Part shown: one piece after another, positions 8,998 to 19,706 of the stretch
How positions within the stretch are numbered: the first letter of the stretch is position 1
Layout: each line of letters opens with the position of its first letter
Source: Stratiolaelaps scimitus
Taxonomy: Eukaryota > Arthropoda > Arachnida > Mesostigmata > Laelapidae
Direction of reading: 5' to 3'
Length of the DNA stretch: 64,000 nucleotides
NCBI GenBank assembly: GCA_019614645.1
Contig: JABWDB010000049.1
Location: 1,426,001-1,490,000, forward strand
Translations under genes and position numbers: made by a program
The notes under the pieces: model-generated
Told to the model about the DNA's origin: nothing
The model's database searches: none
Seen by the model: the letters and a program-made list of their open reading frames with translations, nothing else

Positions 8998-11242
8998 GGT
9001 GTCGGCTCGAGTGAGCTTGCACCTCCACCTCTCCTATCTCCGAGACGGGCTCTTCTATGATCGGGTTGGGGGAAGGAGGGGGGCACGATGATGCAGCCGC
9101 CGCACCTCGAGTCTGCCACCCGTCAGCGTCCGTCGTCACTGTCCTCGCTTTACGTCTTCGCTGCTTGCGGTCGGCAGCTGCTTGTTCTTGGTTGGCGCGC
9201 TCGGTGGAAGCGGTGACCTTGTCCTGCTTTTCCTTGCGCATCCTCTCCACCTCCTGCTTATAGGCTGGGCAGGCCATCGAGGCCGCCCGATGCCCCTCTG
9301 CGTTGCAGACGTAGCAGCGTGCGGCGCTCTGGCATTCGCTGTGCCGATGGCCCATCTCACCGCACTTGAAGCATCGCTGCCCCAATACCTTGTCGTTGGT
9401 GCACGCGCCGGAAGTGTGCCCCACGCGTTGACACTTATAGCAGGTCGGAGGGACTAGCCACTCTTCAACACGACAACGACCGCCTCCGATGATGACGTGC
9501 CCGTCTCCCAGCAAACGTCGGCTTGCGCTCTTAGGAACGGTGGCAAGACACCGCCAGCCCGCGAAGTTGCCTCCGTGACGGGGTGCTTCCGTTCGAACCA
9601 CTGCAGTGGCCGACAGGCCGAGACGGGCGCGCAGATCTACGGCAATCTCCTCGGCCGAACAAAATGGCGAAACGTCCTTCAGCACTACCGTGACGCCCGG
9701 CTCGGACGCCGCCCGTACATCAACCTGCGCTCCAGATCCGGTTTGCAGAATCTGGGCAAACGTTGCAGCGCCGCCGGTTTGGTTTTCCGAGACTTTGATG
9801 ATGATGTCACCATCGCGGTTTCGGCTAACTGCCCCAAGCGTCACGCCCGCCTCGAGCGGCTTGACGTGGCTGCGCAACGCTGCCACCGTCTCCGCGTACG
9901 TCGAGTTTTCGGGAACTCGGACGCGGACTGTACTCCCCGCTGGGGGGTTCAGGTGCTGCGGCTGCTGGTGGCGCTCCCGTGAGCGCGACGCGTTCCTTGG
10001 TATACTGAGGCCCTTGCGAGCAGCCACCTTGATGGCGCAGTCGTGCAACCTGGCGCAGACCTCGGCGGCCTTTCTGGCCAGCTGACCGTCGACTGCTTCA
10101 CTAACATGCAAGGTGATTGCCTCTTTTTCCCCGGCTTCCAGTAGGGTTTCCTTGCTGCTCTTCAAAACCGAGCTCAGCATTTCGATGATCGAGGTTGGGT
10201 CTGCCTCTGGGTGGACGATTCCGACCGTAAGTGTCCTGGCCCCTAGGTCCCGCATTCGCCTCCCCTGCGTCCCGATGAACTCTACGTCGGCCCGGCTGCG
10301 GAGTACGGCCACGGTGCCTGATTCCAGCTCTAGCGCAGCCCCGGCCGAGGGAAACTGAGATGAGAGCTGTTCGAGGACGGTCTTGTCCGCCTCGAGGCCC
10401 CCTGTCGCCAGCACCGCTCGCGTTTGGCTGTTGGCTGTAATCGGGTTGGCGTCTAGGCTGGTGCGTTGGAACACCTGCTCGGGCCAGTCCTGTGTAGCCA
10501 CCTCGGCTAACTCCGTCGCTGAGCAAGCGCCCTCCAAAGCGGCTGTGACATCGCGCACAAGCCCCTGAACCTTGAGCTCCTCGCGCCGTTCCCGGTCGAG
10601 CGCTTGGCTGCAGCGCGTGCATACCGTGACGTCCGGCAAGACAGTCGGCGACGGGGGGGCCGTATCCGCCTTGGCAGCCAGCGCGTCAATACGTCGTTGC
10701 TTCTTGACGACCCGTTCGGCAAGCAAGTTGCGTTGCGTTTCAGACTCCGCAAACTGGAGCTCGAGGTCAGCGTTCCGGGCCGCCAGCGCGAGCTTTTCAG
10801 TCCTCAGCTCGGCTGCATCCTTGACAAGCCGCTTCTGCCTTCGGTTCTCGAGCTCGGCCACATAGTGAGCGACAACCTCGAGGCGCGTAATCTGGTTCTT
10901 GATTGAGCAGTGAGTTTTCGAGTGATCGTCTTTGAGCCCCTTCAGGGTGGCGACCGTCCCGTTTAGTTTCCCACTGGCTTCCCGAAGGCTGGTCGGCGGG
11001 TCTTCAAGAAGATCTTTCAGGACATTATCGAGGTCTTCCTTCCCCTTCTTTTTGGAGCATTTTTCACTAGCCAGTTTGGCTAGATGCGGCGGCAGCTTTG
11101 CCGGTCGGCGTGCTCCTTCCGGGGAATCCTTAGCGGCCCTTTTGCGCGTAAGAGAGGTGCCGCAGTCACCGGCAACCTCGTCCTCCTCCGTGTCTGTGTC
11201 ATCGTTTGAACTCGATGCTAGCTCGATGGTTGCGGACATCAT
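8981..11242 (-). CDS. R1-type LINE ORF1: gag-like nucleic-acid-binding protein
   Basis: 753 aa, uninterrupted. The first third is charged, with an acidic start (EEDEVAGDCG) and a long Leu/Ala/Glu-rich stretch at about 95-200 that looks coiled-coil. Residues about 596-658 hold three CCHC zinc knuckles in a row (CYKCQRVGHTSGAC, CFKCGEMGHRHSEC, CYVCNAEGHRAASMAC), followed by a basic tail (KQRRRKAR). This is the standard gag of R1/I/Jockey-type LINEs, which coats element RNA into a ribonucleoprotein. ORF2 starts 17 nt before its stop codon. The chosen start is the first ATG of the frame, just downstream of AT-rich sequence. Confidence 0.88.
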   Translation of the reverse strand: MMSATIELASSSNDDTDTEEDEVAGDCGTSLTRKRAAKDSPEGARRPAKLPPHLAKLASEKCSKKKGKEDLDNVLKDLLEDPPTSLREASGKLNGTVATLKGLKDDHSKTHCSIKNQITRLEVVAHYVAELENRRQKRLVKDAAELRTEKLALAARNADLELQFAESETQRNLLAERVVKKQRRIDALAAKADTAPPSPTVLPDVTVCTRCSQALDRERREELKVQGLVRDVTAALEGACSATELAEVATQDWPEQVFQRTSLDANPITANSQTRAVLATGGLEADKTVLEQLSSQFPSAGAALELESGTVAVLRSRADVEFIGTQGRRMRDLGARTLTVGIVHPEADPTSIIEMLSSVLKSSKETLLEAGEKEAITLHVSEAVDGQLARKAAEVCARLHDCAIKVAARKGLSIPRNASRSRERHQQPQHLNPPAGSTVRVRVPENSTYAETVAALRSHVKPLEAGVTLGAVSRNRDGDIIIKVSENQTGGAATFAQILQTGSGAQVDVRAASEPGVTVVLKDVSPFCSAEEIAVDLRARLGLSATAVVRTEAPRHGGNFAGWRCLATVPKSASRRLLGDGHVIIGGGRCRVEEWLVPPTCYKCQRVGHTSGACTNDKVLGQRCFKCGEMGHRHSECQSAARCYVCNAEGHRAASMACPAYKQEVERMRKEKQDKVTASTERANQEQAAADRKQRRRKARTVTTDADGWQTRGAAAASSCPPPSPNPIIEEPVSEIGEVEVQAHSSRHHDYSA

Positions 11243-11559
11243 TCTATAGCTACTGATGAGGTACTACATATACTCTTCAGGGGTCCGAAATGGCGACCGA
11301 TTGAGTACTAATACGTCTATGTAAAAGGTGTTTTTGGTTATCATCGGATACATCTCAACTAGTGGCTTCGCTTTGCAAATGTTGCTATAATCAGATTTTA
11401 CACCTTAAAATCGTGCGTTTTTTTTGCAAGTTGCTTAATATGCCGCTCTAAGTTCGGAATGTTTTTTTTATAGTGCGTATTTCGATGAAATGAACAATTT
11501 TGCAATTGGTGTTCCTATACCTAAAGTAGGTTGTTTCTTATATTATCGCCATTTTATGG

Positions 11560-11881
11560 TATTAAGGGCCGAAAAGCCCCTTGGTCTCTTTTTACCTTTA
11601 GCAGGATGATTTTTCTTTTACGCGGTAGCGCGTGCGGAGAGGGCCAAACTACGAAAGTACGCCGCACTCCAGGCAACCCACCTCTTTCCCCCCTTGCTTT
11701 TGAAACCTTAGGCAAGCACCGCCCCCTCCGCGAAGGGGTCTACCATAGGCTGATCGCGCCACCGGGGACAAGCGCGCAGGATCTTTCCTTCTGCGACGCC
11801 TGTCCCTCGCTGTGCAGAGAGGCAATGCCATCGCCTTCCTCGGGATAATGTCGGCCTCGGTCCCAGCTAGTCCCCCCCCCA
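11560..11881 (-). repeat. Putative R1 5' UTR segment shared with 25.5 kb
   Basis: On the minus strand this GC-rich block opens with a G-run and continues ccgaggaaggcgatggcatt then cctctctgcacagcgaggg. About 110 bp of it (11765-11873) recur at roughly 95% identity in the short element at 25499-25657, also on the minus strand and also starting with a G-run. The two copies diverge just after gcgcg-gatca-cc. Assignment to the 5' end of the R1 element is inference from position and orientation. Confidence 0.5.
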
Positions 11882-11920
11882 ATAATTCCTAATTATTGTA
11901 TGTTTGAATAAATATATTTG
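11882..11920 (+). repeat. LINE/SINE-type 3' tail in plus orientation
   Basis: attcctaattattgtatg followed by tttgaataaatatatttgg closely matches, on the opposite strand, the 3' tail of the short element at 25.5 kb (attcctaactactctatg then tttgaataaatatatata). It contains an AATAAA. Here it abuts the C-run head-to-head with the minus-strand block, so it is either the remnant of a plus-strand copy or the site into which the larger element inserted. Confidence 0.5.
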
Positions 11921-12004
11921 GAAACTGCGGGACGTGGCCCGAGACACTATCTAAACAATTTCTGGTTTGCAATTGCACTGTGGCTGATACCTTAGCACCT
12001 TCTT

Positions 12005-12325
12005 ATGTCAGTCGCGGAGCCACGCGGACTGGCATACAGCCAAGACAGCCAAAAAAAAGCCAAGAACGGAAAATACGCATCTTTGACGAATGAGTACTAC
12101 TTTAGATCTGTAGCCCTGGAAACATCGGGGCGACTGGGGATACAATCATCAAACTTTCTTCAGATATTAGGAGAAGGGTTAGCATCCGCTACAGGCGAAC
12201 CACGTATAACCGATTTTTTAATGCCAAGGTTTTCCTTAGATATCCAAAGGGGTAACGCAATTTGTATTTTGGGCACGCTTGAGGATTTGGGCACTGGGGC
12301 CTTCTTGTTCCAGATATTCTATTAA
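12005..12325 (+). pseudogene. Non-LTR retrotransposon C-terminal fragment
   Basis: An open frame of 106 codons ending at 12325. The pattern KYASLTNEYYFRSVALETSG, then FLQILGEGLA, PRITDFLMPRFSLDIQRGNA and ICILGTLE is the C-terminal signature I associate with LINE reverse-transcriptase polyproteins from invertebrate genomes. No RT domain is present upstream, so it is a 5'-truncated copy, which is how most LINE insertions end. The family call is from remembered pattern, not a search. Confidence 0.6.
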
Positions 12326-12708
12326 TAATATATAGAGGAAGGTGCTTTTAGATGTATTTCACGTTCAGCAGGTACACTTGTAGCCCACTTTTAGAACTGA
12401 ATAAAATAACGTAATGTTGGTATGAAAATGAAAAAATAATAATAATAATAATAATAAGATTTAAATGAGAAAAATCATATTTTCTGCACAATTGACAGCG
12501 TCAGGACCTGATAGGGACGATAGTGATGACTTTTGCAGTTCAATATGCAAAGCACAAATACAAACACGGACGCCAAAAGAGAGAGAGAATCTATGATAGT
12601 TATACGTAATAGATGTGTGTGTGCCTACAAAGACGCACCTCTGACCAGCGTCGTATTTTCCTTTTCCTTGATACTTATTCTATTATAATTATACGTTGCA
12701 AAGCTAGG
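12326..12708. other. Spacer with simple repeats, no gene seen
   Basis: Contains a short (TAA)n run at 12438-12458 and a GA tract near 12580. Nothing else recognised. Confidence 0.5.
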
Positions 12709-12975
12709 CTTGTTTCTGGAGCCTTACTCGCTCCATGACCGACGCGATTCAATTTGTTGCTGGTCCAATTTGCAGCTTTTTTGTTGCTGGAGGAAGCAAA
12801 CAGTTCACTGAGGATTTTTGTCCGGGGACATATCAGCGGGTTCTTGAGTAAAATGTGAGCTTCAAATCTCTACGTATGTTCTTCTAGCTAGCTTGAATCT
12901 AACTCAGTCCACATCACTAATATTGTCGCCATCTGACATCAAATGGTCTATGTGGCTTCCCCACCCCCATCGAAC
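12709..12975 (+). repeat. Repeat family C, copy 1 (inverted relative to 23.7 kb)
   Basis: The sequence from aggcttgtttctggagc to the block with atcaaatggtctatgtggct and cccaccccc is the reverse complement of 23672-24005, with clear identity (gtccggg-acatatcag, cagttcactgaggattttt, tcagtccacatcactaatatt). This copy is shorter and has lost the open frame present in the other. The pair forms an 11 kb-spaced inverted repeat. Confidence 0.7.
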
Positions 12976-13189
12976 AAAAGTTAATCCATTCTCGGGTGCA
13001 TAGGAGAATACAAGTAGTCGGCTCACGAGATGTGTAGAAGTTTTGTCTCGATTGTGCGGAGGCCTGAGTGCTCGATGAGATTTGTGCCTTTTCAGGGTCG
13101 AGGAGATCCTTTTACTCCTGTCTGATCATGGTCAGCACCTGCTTTGAGACGGCATAAGAAAAAGGATTCTTATGTCAACCGTTGGGCAA

Positions 13190-13700
13190 TCACCGCGTTG
13201 CTGAATGAATCCGCAGATGAACAGCTCGCGACAGATGTAACAACGTATAAAGATGTGGAAATTGTATAGAGGTTTGAAAACGGTCCAAATTTGACCGGTT
13301 GTCGTAGATTTAGTGTTAACTGTCTCCAGCTATTTCATTTGGGAGGTATGAACATACACCAAATTGACAGTTAAGTGAGACCTCCTGTCCAAATGTCCCA
13401 AACTCCGGAAGGGGCCGATGAGAATCCTTGTGGTGTAGTTTAGGTTTTTACTAGAAGTCCGTTAATGAGAAAGTATAAGAACACCAATCATAGACACCAC
13501 AGTATAGAAAACAATCTATTAAACGAAGTTGCCATTTACCTCAATCCCTGAATCACATTTTGCCACCATATGTTATATTGATATTTGAATTAGTTCAAAT
13601 CAGAAACGTCAGGTACAGTTAACGGCAAAATCATCCAATATCTGTTGGAGAAGTTAGACATTGATGAATCTCGCATATTTCTATTCATCTAACTGCGCTA
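13190..13700 (+). repeat. Repeat family B, copy 2
   Basis: Direct copy of 2640-3180 with the same order of landmarks, ending at ctcgcatatttctattcatcta. It has no mariner insertion at the right border, so the mariner insertion beside the first copy is a separate event. Confidence 0.6.
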
Positions 13701-14006
13701 GAATGCCGTTATATCGATACACAGGAAGCTGATCTACTGCTACATCTGACAAAAGAGCCCTAATAAGTGTGTCATATGTTTCGAACTAGTAACGATGTGG
13801 CGAGCATGAGAAAGGAGGGTAAACAAGGCGAGGTGCAAAGGAAAGTCTAAAATGTTATCTCCTCGCAGAAGCAAAAAATTGAGAGGAAGGCACATCGCGC
13901 TTCTCAAGCCTTATTAAAAAGGGCCAATCGACACGCCTAGCTGTGTCAGTGATTTGATTCGAATTACAGAAGACACACAGATAAAGAGTACATTATAGCC
14001 TACGCG

Positions 14007-17000
14007 ATGAATGCTAATACTAATCAGAATGAGTTGAAGGAATCTACAGATCTACCTCCACTCACTTGGAAACTTCTTCAAGAGGGCCGAGCGCTTGACG
14101 GTGACAATGGATGCCCCCCGGGAGAACTTCCACCTTGGTTTGATCGTGAACGGTTCTACAAGGGACAGCGAGTTTGCAGGGATAACTTTGCCGTGTGAGT
14201 ACGTTACATACGATAACAAGGAAAACACCTATATCTCCTAGTGTAGGGCGGACGTGATACACGAAACTCTTTCGAAAGTCAACATTTTGTCCTTTTAATG
14301 GCGAGCGTCCCGCCGCAGCAATTAAATCCCCAACGAATTCTACGTTAAAAGGAAACCTCACCTCACTGTATGGTTGACCCCATCAGTCTAAATGACAAAC
14401 TGGATCCCAACTTGTCTGACATGCAACGGCTCCGCAGCGTCATCACCACCTCGGAAACCAAGAAGTGCCCCGATCTCCGATTTTTCCTTACAGTCGCATT
14501 CCCACACAATCGTCCGATCCGGATTCAAAGACTCAGCATGAGGTTCTCGATGATAATTAGTCTCTTGTAGTGACCGACTTGTCCATGCGTATTTTGGAGC
14601 GAAAAATTTTCAAATGTTCCCCCGTCGAACCAAGTCTAACGTTTTTATTACGTGTTCATGCAGTTGCATTCGTTAACGCATCATTCACTTACGCTCTTGT
14701 GGAAATATCTAATATGCATCTGGGTTACACAGTTTGTTGATCGGCTCTTTCGTAGGACTTACCAATGGTCTTTCCGAAGAACACATGTTCCAAGTTTTCT
14801 CATCACTCGACTCTCAAAAGAGCAGCCGCGGTATTGGCCAGCGCTTCGTTGGGACGAGCACACATCTAATGAAGTGGTACGACAGCGACGTTCTGGATAA
14901 AAAGACTGAAGGTAAATAGTAAGAGACAGTGGCATATTGTGAAAGCAACCGCAAATTATGGTCGCACCCAAACTATTATAGTTATGCACGCATCTCACTC
15001 CTTATATCAGCAACATCTCATTGATTATCACCGACTGCTACCAGCTGTTAACTGGCTTGCCCTGTTTCCAGAGGCGTAACGGCAGCTTTTCTAGGTGCAT
15101 TTCTCCAAAATTTTGATCCTGAAACAGAGCATAAGGTAAACACAAAAAAGCGTATCCCAGGCCCAAAAACATACCTTAAAAGTACTAATGTTTTATACCA
15201 ACGTACATTTAGATACTAGAATTCCAAAACAAAAATGAAGTAGAGAAACTCCTGAAAAAGGGAGAGCAGAGTTTGCTTGGAGACCCACCAGCAGGCTCCA
15301 TTAGGTTGGTTATTGTCCCATAAGGTTAAGAAATTTACTGAACGGCCACCCTGTTTTTTCAAACGATTAGTGTAAGGTGCTCAGTGGTTTATAGCTTTAA
15401 ACTCAAGTGGCCCTTTATACTGTTTGCGGTTATGCAGGAGAGATTCATCTGAACAAATGCTCTATGTGTTGATATGTTGTGTGTATTCATTTCTAAAACC
15501 ACCTTCGCGGACAACGTGGTCGGCTACCACTCTGGCAGAGAGTTTATGACGTCGTCTCCTCAATGTGTTACAAGCCTACGAAAAAAATGCATATTTATGT
15601 AGACATTACACGCACTGTGTGTTGTTAGAAATAATTATAAAAAATGGCATGCTTATGCGGCTGATAAATTTCTGAAGAAGGCGAGTCGAATTACCGTGCC
15701 CGGATCGAAATAAATATAGAAAATTGGATACTTTCAGGCTACAGAAGTCTTCTCGCCGTCCGCTGTTATCATAAACTATACATGAAGAAGCTGCCCCAAA
15801 AGCTGGGCGAGCTTCCGATGGGACACCAATGGCTCTCGCAAACGTATATGGCGTTAGTACAAATGTCCATTATTGGGCCGGCAACTTTTAAAGTCTACGG
15901 GAATGCCTTGGCATCAGACGAAGATCTCGAACTGATGACTTATTTCTGGCGAGTCATGGGTAAGTGGCAGTTCTGCTCATTGGAACGACCTATCTATCGT
16001 TCTTATTAGCTATTTGCACTGCGGAGATGTCCTTCCTTAGCTACTGAATTGGATACGGCAACTCTACAGACGACTGCGTGGCGCCAGTGTTCCCCATGGT
16101 CATTATCAAAAATGACATTATTATATTACCTAAGCTGTACTTTGGAAGAGACTGATTGTACGACTTGGATCGCGGTGGCATAATGAAAAAAACAGGTATC
16201 AATTAGCAGGGGCGAGACGGGGCAACTGACAATGTTCGACTGGGATATACAAAGTGAGAGGAGATCGAGAGCGTATGGAAGAAGCAGACGGAGCACGGGG
16301 CGTGGGTTTGACCAACAACGGGTTCAGATGGAGCCATTGATTGACTACAACACAGAGACGGAGGTTGTGGTGCGGGAGATGTTCAATAGGATATGATGAT
16401 ATCGGTGCGAAGATATCGACGAGATGCGGAGAATTCCGGAGGTAGGACGTATGCTATTGTATTGTAATACCTGGAGCTGTCTAAGTTCGCAGCTCTACCC
16501 AGCACCTCAGACCACTCGGGGGAAGGCCAATGAAGTTGACATGAGACGTCAATGAAGATTACACGCAGACATTGTTGTGGACACAAATGAGATTTCATGG
16601 CCTCTCTCGGAAGATCGCAGACCACGACCAGCCAGCAGCAAAAAGGATCTCGTCGACTCCGTGAAGACACTAACCTCATCGAACAATGAGATCTCGACAC
16701 CAGGCAACCGAGACAGAGCTATCACACATCTCGTGAGAACGGGTACGTCGAACTAATGACCAATAGGACAAGGAACAGGCAGAGGGGGAAAAAGAAAAAT
16801 ATCAGGAGACTCGGACGTAATCTCCGTCGTGGCACGTACGAAAGTTCGTCGAAGATCTGCAGGAAAATGAAGATCAATGGTCAATCCCTAATAAACTGGC
16901 TCTGAACTAACCATAATCAGCGCCATTAGATAAAATGTGTGAAAATCGAATTGGTAGCTGCAAACGACTCCGTTCTAGATTGCGGGATCGTTCCCCTGCC

Positions 17001-19706
17001 AATTTGAATATCGGAGCAAACACACAGCGGTAACGGTTACGTCATCGCACACCCGATCACGTCACTAAGCAGAAGAACTGAATCGTGAAAAACGAGTGCT
17101 ACGCAAGGTCGAACATTCTAACCTTCGCAGTGCTATTGTTGCAGTCTTCAAGAAGTTCGATTCGGATTCGTACATTACGAATCCGAATTTCCCTATCACC
17201 GTTGCGATGATGCCAGCAGCGTGGGAATCGAAGCCGTAATTTCTCACCGATACCTGGATATTACAGCAAAGACTATCCAGCATGTGAGTCGAACTCTCAG
17301 ATCACCCGAGTAGTACTGCTCTCGAATAGAGAAAGAGGTGCTGGTACTAGTCTACGCAGTCCGGCAGTTTCCTTTGTGAACGGACATACAACCATCTTAC
17401 TAGCATGCAACTTCCAGATCTAGTACAGAAGGACCACCAGTTTTGGCAGGAAGAGGCCCTTTCACGGCCAATCAATATGCAACAGTTGTGATCGGAGCAA
17501 TGGACATGTAAGTAAAAACTTGCCTGCGAACTGACATTTGCGCATTACCGCTGAAGCAAGCCGACATTAAGAGAGCCACGAGTTGAGGTAGCACTCGTAG
17601 TAAAGGTGACGCAATACAGAGACAGATCAGACAACGATCAGCAACGGATCGCCACATAAAGTCAGAAAGGAGGACTTATTATGGCACTACTTCAGTTGAT
17701 GGGATCCGTTGACTACTAACTGCTGTTGTAGTTGTGATGCCGCAGCTAGGGACCCAGTCAAACATGAGTTGATAAGTTGGCCAAAACTAAAAGCGGCCTA
17801 CGTAAGAGTACACGCCGATTTTCTACCTTCTGATCATAGACGCTTTCAATAAATAGCCACAACATCAGCGACTCTCTCTTACTACTCAACGACCTGAAAA
17901 ACGTTGTTCACGGTACGGCTGTGTTAACACACTCGTGACTGACAACAGCACCGAATTCACACCCGACCAGTTCAAAGAATTGGAGAAGGAACTGACGAAG
18001 AAGCACCTCCTGAGGTACCGCCATCGGTTGACTCGACAGCAAAACCGACCCGAGTAGCTTCACCCCACCATACCCGCAGCTCCATGAGCTCGCAGAGAAA
18101 CCGCTAACTCTACGTAAGCCTACGAGAAGCACGAATGCCATAACGTAGTCCACAGCTCTAAAGCGGAGCTGATGTGGATAGAGATATTTGTATCATATCG
18201 ATTCTGTGATCAGATCTAAAAAAGTCTCCCGTTGCAGTTGTACTGCGGTAATCTCTGAATCAGTCAGTGGATACTAAGAAAGCAACAACGTAAGCCAGAA
18301 TATTGTCCATTAGGCGGCCCAGATGCCACAGGATTCACGGACGCCATACTCCGTAATATAATGTATGAATTGATTTTCTCTCCTTGCACGGTGATCCGTC
18401 GAAAAGCTTTGTGAAATGCGAGTGGCACAAAACAAAAGTCAGAACAGACCTAGCTGCCGGTATGCCAAAGTGACAGCGTAGAGTTGCATTATGTTTTTTG
18501 ATGAAGAAAAAGTCTAGAACTAGGTACCGTCTAGCGTCTTAACGATCGGTTGATAGAATTGATTCTGCTGTGAAATTTGCAGGCTACTTGTTGGGGATCA
18601 GTGACCGCTACAACGTATGCCGAGATGGCTTCAGTGGTCTTTCCCGCTTGATGGAGGATTTGTTGGATAATCTGTTACTTCCCTCTGCCGTTAATATGAA
18701 TCCCGCAATGGTTGCATTAACCCAGCGTACATGCGATGCCGTGTTTGGAACTTTCATTCACAATACTCCAGTTTATGACATGATGCTTAAAATAACAGCT
18801 AAGGTTAGTATATGGTGAGCCATCTCCGTTCTTATGTCTCCAACCTCTGGGCTGAGTTTAATATGCAACAATTCCCCTTGGCTTAGAGTGGAAAGATTGA
18901 AATGATCATGATGAGATTAACATCCTGCTGGATTACCTTAGTAAGTAATAAGTCTTGAAATTATCTACCAAGGGTAGTTAAAGTATTCCTCAGAACCTCG
19001 ATAATCAAAATATTAATTATTAAAATTGCTTCTCCGCTGTACGAGTTTACTTTATGTACATGCGCATCTTTTCTTGAAGCCTTGCATTTAATCCATTCCA
19101 TGGGCAATGCCAGCAACTTGGAATTATGGTCACATGCATTCGAATACATGCAAATCGATGTGGTTCCTAATATATTATTATTGTTTTCGACATAAATCCA
19201 ACAGACTAATTTTGAGTCCCTTAGATGATGTATTGTCTAATGGAAAAATAATGTTTAGCTAAGTATGTATCTTTAGCTCTTTACTTTTCGTATCAATTAA
19301 TAAGTTTAACAATAACGTATTAATGGATACGAAAATTAACGAGGTTGTTATGCAGTATTGGTATGATGCACAACGTATTTCTCTATTCGTGAATGCCTAT
19401 CTGGAAGTCTTTGACTGACCCAACAAAAATCTACTCTTTCAGATAGTGAATAATCTCGGTAGATCCAATCGAGAACTCATCGTTAGAAGATCATTAACTT
19501 GGAAACAGAGAGTAGGCGCCAAAATTGTGACGACGGCCCTGTGGAGTGGGATATATTCGTGGTATCCGGTGCGTATTATAGTTACGGCGTATGCCCGCTT
19601 TCACATATGGACAGTGAAACCTCAGAGACTTTCGCCAGAGCCGTTCCCGGAGATATCAGAGTCGTCGAAAACGGACTTTGCCTGTCCTTACGCCTTTAAA
19701 TCTTAA
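14007..19706 (+). CDS. DUF2236/MpaB-type oxygenase-like protein, 5 exons
   Basis: Exons 14007-14194, 14733-14911, 15738-15959, 18583-18803 and 19443-19706 join in phase to 1,074 nt, giving 357 aa with stop. All junctions are GT/AG. Recognisable family features are LPPWFDRERFYKGQRVCRDNF near the N-terminus, LMKWYDSDV...YRSLLAVRCYHKL, and DLELMTYFWRVMGYLLGISDRYNVC, the usual FWRV-GYLLGI-DR block of arthropod DUF2236 proteins (related to bacterial and fungal ER-bound oxygenase MpaB and latex-clearing protein, a haem b fold). No clear signal peptide or transmembrane helix. Substrate and function in animals are unknown to me. The third intron is 2.6 kb and carries a dead gypsy element. The start is the first ATG of an exon whose frame is not open upstream. 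Confidence 0.8.
16130..18180 (+). pseudogene. Decayed Ty3/gypsy pol in a DUF2236 gene intron
   Basis: At 17205-17380 one frame reads DDASSVGIEAVISHRY, TIQHVSRTLRSPE, stop, SRIEKEVLVLVYAVRQF: the RNase H region of a Ty3/gypsy element, with one internal stop. At 17935-18055 the frame LVTDNSTEFTPDQFKELEKEL matches the integrase core around its second catalytic aspartate. At 17805-17830, VHADF fits the first integrase aspartate region. Stops and frame changes show it is inactive. LTRs were not found, and the outer limits (about 16130-18180) are approximate. It lies in the sense orientation of the host gene, wholly within the intron 15960-18582. Confidence 0.7.

Larger units (their letters stand above)
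5786..11881 (-). mobile_element. R1-clade non-LTR retrotransposon, both ORFs open
   Basis: A LINE read on the minus strand: possible 5' UTR (about 11881-11243), ORF1 gag (11242-8981), ORF2 endonuclease/reverse transcriptase (8997-5911), then a 3' UTR that appears to end at an oligo-A run (complement of gttttttttata, 5785-5795). The EEP endonuclease plus RT plus C-terminal CCHC order and three CCHC knuckles in ORF1 place it in or near the R1 clade. The 5' limit is inferred: a C-run at about 11873-11881 (G-run on the element strand) also begins a related short element at 25.5 kb. The 11300-11540 stretch is AT-rich and could be a separate insertion. No target-site duplication was identified. It is not in rDNA. 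Confidence 0.75.

Noticed and set aside
14370..14570. 66-codon frame in the first intron of the DUF2236 gene (MVDPISLNDKLDPNLSDMQRL)
   Set aside because: No splice-phase fit with the neighbouring exons and no family recognised. Possibly a transposon scrap, but I cannot support it.
15074..15310. Two possible extra exons of the DUF2236 gene (15074-15135 and 15209-15305)
   Set aside because: Exon 2 (ending 14911, phase 1) joins 15738 directly in phase and reproduces the family pattern WYDSD...YRSLLAVR. Including the candidates breaks the frame.
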